Position numbers and translations under genes: made by a program. The notes under the pieces are model-generated. The model ran no database searches and had not been told where the DNA came from. It worked only from the letters and a program-made list of their open reading frames with translations. A DNA stretch of 64,000 nt from NCBI RefSeq assembly GCF_013350005.1, contig NZ_JABVWW010000007.1, positions 67,501 through 131,500 of the forward strand, written 5' to 3'. Positions 62,995 to 64,000 of the stretch are shown here, one piece after another (position 1 is the stretch's first letter; every line of letters begins with the position of its first letter). The DNA comes from Methylocystis silviterrae. GTDB taxonomy: Bacteria > Pseudomonadota > Alphaproteobacteria > Rhizobiales > Beijerinckiaceae.

Positions 62995-64000
62995 ATGGAC
63001 GCGATTCACTTCCTCGACGTGCGCGACGGCGGCCCGGTCGCCCATGCGACGGCGCGGATCGACGCGGCGGCCGCGCTTCGCAAGGCCTGTCTTGGCGCGG
63101 CGGCGCCGGTCGGCCGCCTGTGCCTGCCGCCGATTGACCGTATCGCCGCGAATTGGCTGAAACGCTCCGCCTCCGCCTATCGGGGGGAGCTTGAGCGCAT
63201 CGTCGCCATTCTCGGCTTTCCCGGCGCGATGACGCTGAACATGTCCTATCTCTTCGCCTGCACCACCCAGGCTTACGAGGACGAGCACGGTCTGCCGCGC
63301 CTGCGCCGCACGCTCGACTGGCCCTTTCAGGGCCTCGGCAGGGGCGTCGAAATCGCGTTGCAGTCCGGCGCGGCCGGCGAATTTTACAACGCCACCTGGC
63401 CGGGGGCCGTGGGCGTGCTGAGCGCGATGGCTCCCGGCCGCTTTTGCGCCTCGATCAATCAGGCGCCGATGAAGCGGCGCACGCAGGGCTCCATCGGCTT
63501 CGCCTATGACGCCGTCCTCAATCTGCGCGACGCCTTGGCAAGCGAAGGCGGCTGGCCGCCGGACCATGTGCTGCGCTATGCCTTCGAAAATTGCGCGAAT
63601 TTCGAGGCGGCCGTCGAGTTTATCGCCAGCGCGCCGATTGCGCGTCCAACGCTCTTCACCCTGGCGGGGGTCAGGCGCGGCGAGTTGGCGCTGATCGAAC
63701 GCACGGAACATGAGGCGCGCGTTCTGCGCGGGCCGGTCATCGTCGTCAATGATTGGCAGGAGCCGCAGGCCGGCTGGCAGGCGCGCATGAGCTATGAAAA
63801 CAACGTCAATCGCAAGGCGGCGATGCGCGCCGTCGCGCCCGACGCGCCGCCCTTTTCCTGGGTGCGTGAGCCCGTGCTCAACCGCTTGACGCGCCTCGCG
63901 GTGGAAATGTGCGCCGTCGGCGTGGGCGATTTCGCTGCGCGCGGCTACGAGTGCCCCTATTTGAAAGGCCAGCCGGAGCCTGTGACGCAGGATTTCTTTC
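62995..64000 (+). CDS. Ntn-hydrolase-like amidase (acid ceramidase/choloylglycine hydrolase type), 3' truncated
   Basis: The frame from ATG 62995 (AAGGAC upstream) stays open to the window edge, 335 codons. A possible nucleophile Cys89 lies in MSYLFACTTQAYEDEHG, followed by RLRRTLDWPF, the Cys-Thr-Thr and Arg-x-x-Asp-Trp pattern of acid-ceramidase/NAAA and choloylglycine hydrolase relatives. FCASINQAPM and MSYENNVNRKAAM follow, with an Asn-Asp pair in VVNDWQEPQ. No signal peptide is seen, so it is probably cytosolic. In true members the Cys becomes N-terminal after autocleavage; here about 88 residues would be removed. Substrate unknown. Confidence 0.68.
   Translation, partial: MDAIHFLDVRDGGPVAHATARIDAAAALRKACLGAAAPVGRLCLPPIDRIAANWLKRSASAYRGELERIVAILGFPGAMTLNMSYLFACTTQAYEDEHGLPRLRRTLDWPFQGLGRGVEIALQSGAAGEFYNATWPGAVGVLSAMAPGRFCASINQAPMKRRTQGSIGFAYDAVLNLRDALASEGGWPPDHVLRYAFENCANFEAAVEFIASAPIARPTLFTLAGVRRGELALIERTEHEARVLRGPVIVVNDWQEPQAGWQARMSYENNVNRKAAMRAVAPDAPPFSWVREPVLNRLTRLAVEMCAVGVGDFAARGYECPYLKGQPEPVTQDFF

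Overview
The window is high-GC alphaproteobacterial chromosome. Lineage evidence: a SAM-II riboswitch before metZ, the long alphaproteobacterial form of Dcd, RegB/RegA, ApaG, MmcB, the cmk-aroA and rpsT-dnaA neighbourhoods, and several hairpin-forming intergenic repeats typical of Hyphomicrobiales. A methanotroph such as Methylocystis or Methylosinus is my best guess. No methane-oxidation gene lies in the window, so that placement is inference.

Layout. 1-5.2 kb: truncated M23 peptidase, an ACP-like protein without the carrier serine, a vapC remnant, gluQ, cmk-aroA. 5.3-9.1 kb: tRNA-Gly(CCC), a dcd/diheme-cytochrome pair, SAM-II-controlled metZ. 9.1-13.8 kb: minus-strand cluster of a TonB-dependent receptor with three DUF2946-type Cys proteins and small proteins. 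14-16.5 kb: apaG, argE-like, two Gly-rich secreted proteins. 16.7-23.3 kb: yajC-secD-secF, two homologues of mitochondrial complex I assembly factors (Mth938/NDUFAF3 and squalene-synthase-like/NDUFAF6), regB-regA. 23.3-34.8 kb: mmcB, potF-like, dnaA, rpsT, enoyl-CoA hydratase, Rrf2 regulator, dut, coaBC, DUF3124, recF, recQ. 35-39.7 kb: gyrB, an inverted repeat pair, a divergent glyA, a [2Fe-2S] protein, a small Cys protein. 39.7-44.7 kb: RND efflux pair and a divergent GYD protein.

44.9-50.5 kb is the most interesting accessory region. It holds a bufferin-type RiPP operon (bufA-bufB-bufC-bufD; DUF2282, DUF692/MNIO, DUF2063, DoxX) behind an ECF-sigma-like promoter, followed by a run of small proteins and a cold-shock gene. 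Bufferins are copper-stress metallophores, which is notable if this is a copper-dependent methanotroph. 50.6-59.4 kb: an OmpR-type two-component system diverging from a second receptor cluster (DUF2946-like, TonB siderophore-type receptor, PepSY protein, small protein, atypical TonB receptor). 59.5-64 kb: a recombinase C-terminal remnant fused to tRNA-Arg(CCG), a CrtF-like methyltransferase, pgi, and a truncated Ntn-hydrolase-like gene.

The two receptor clusters and the bufferin operon may together form metal uptake and buffering functions. The two-component system could regulate the second cluster. Both statements are hypotheses from gene order only.
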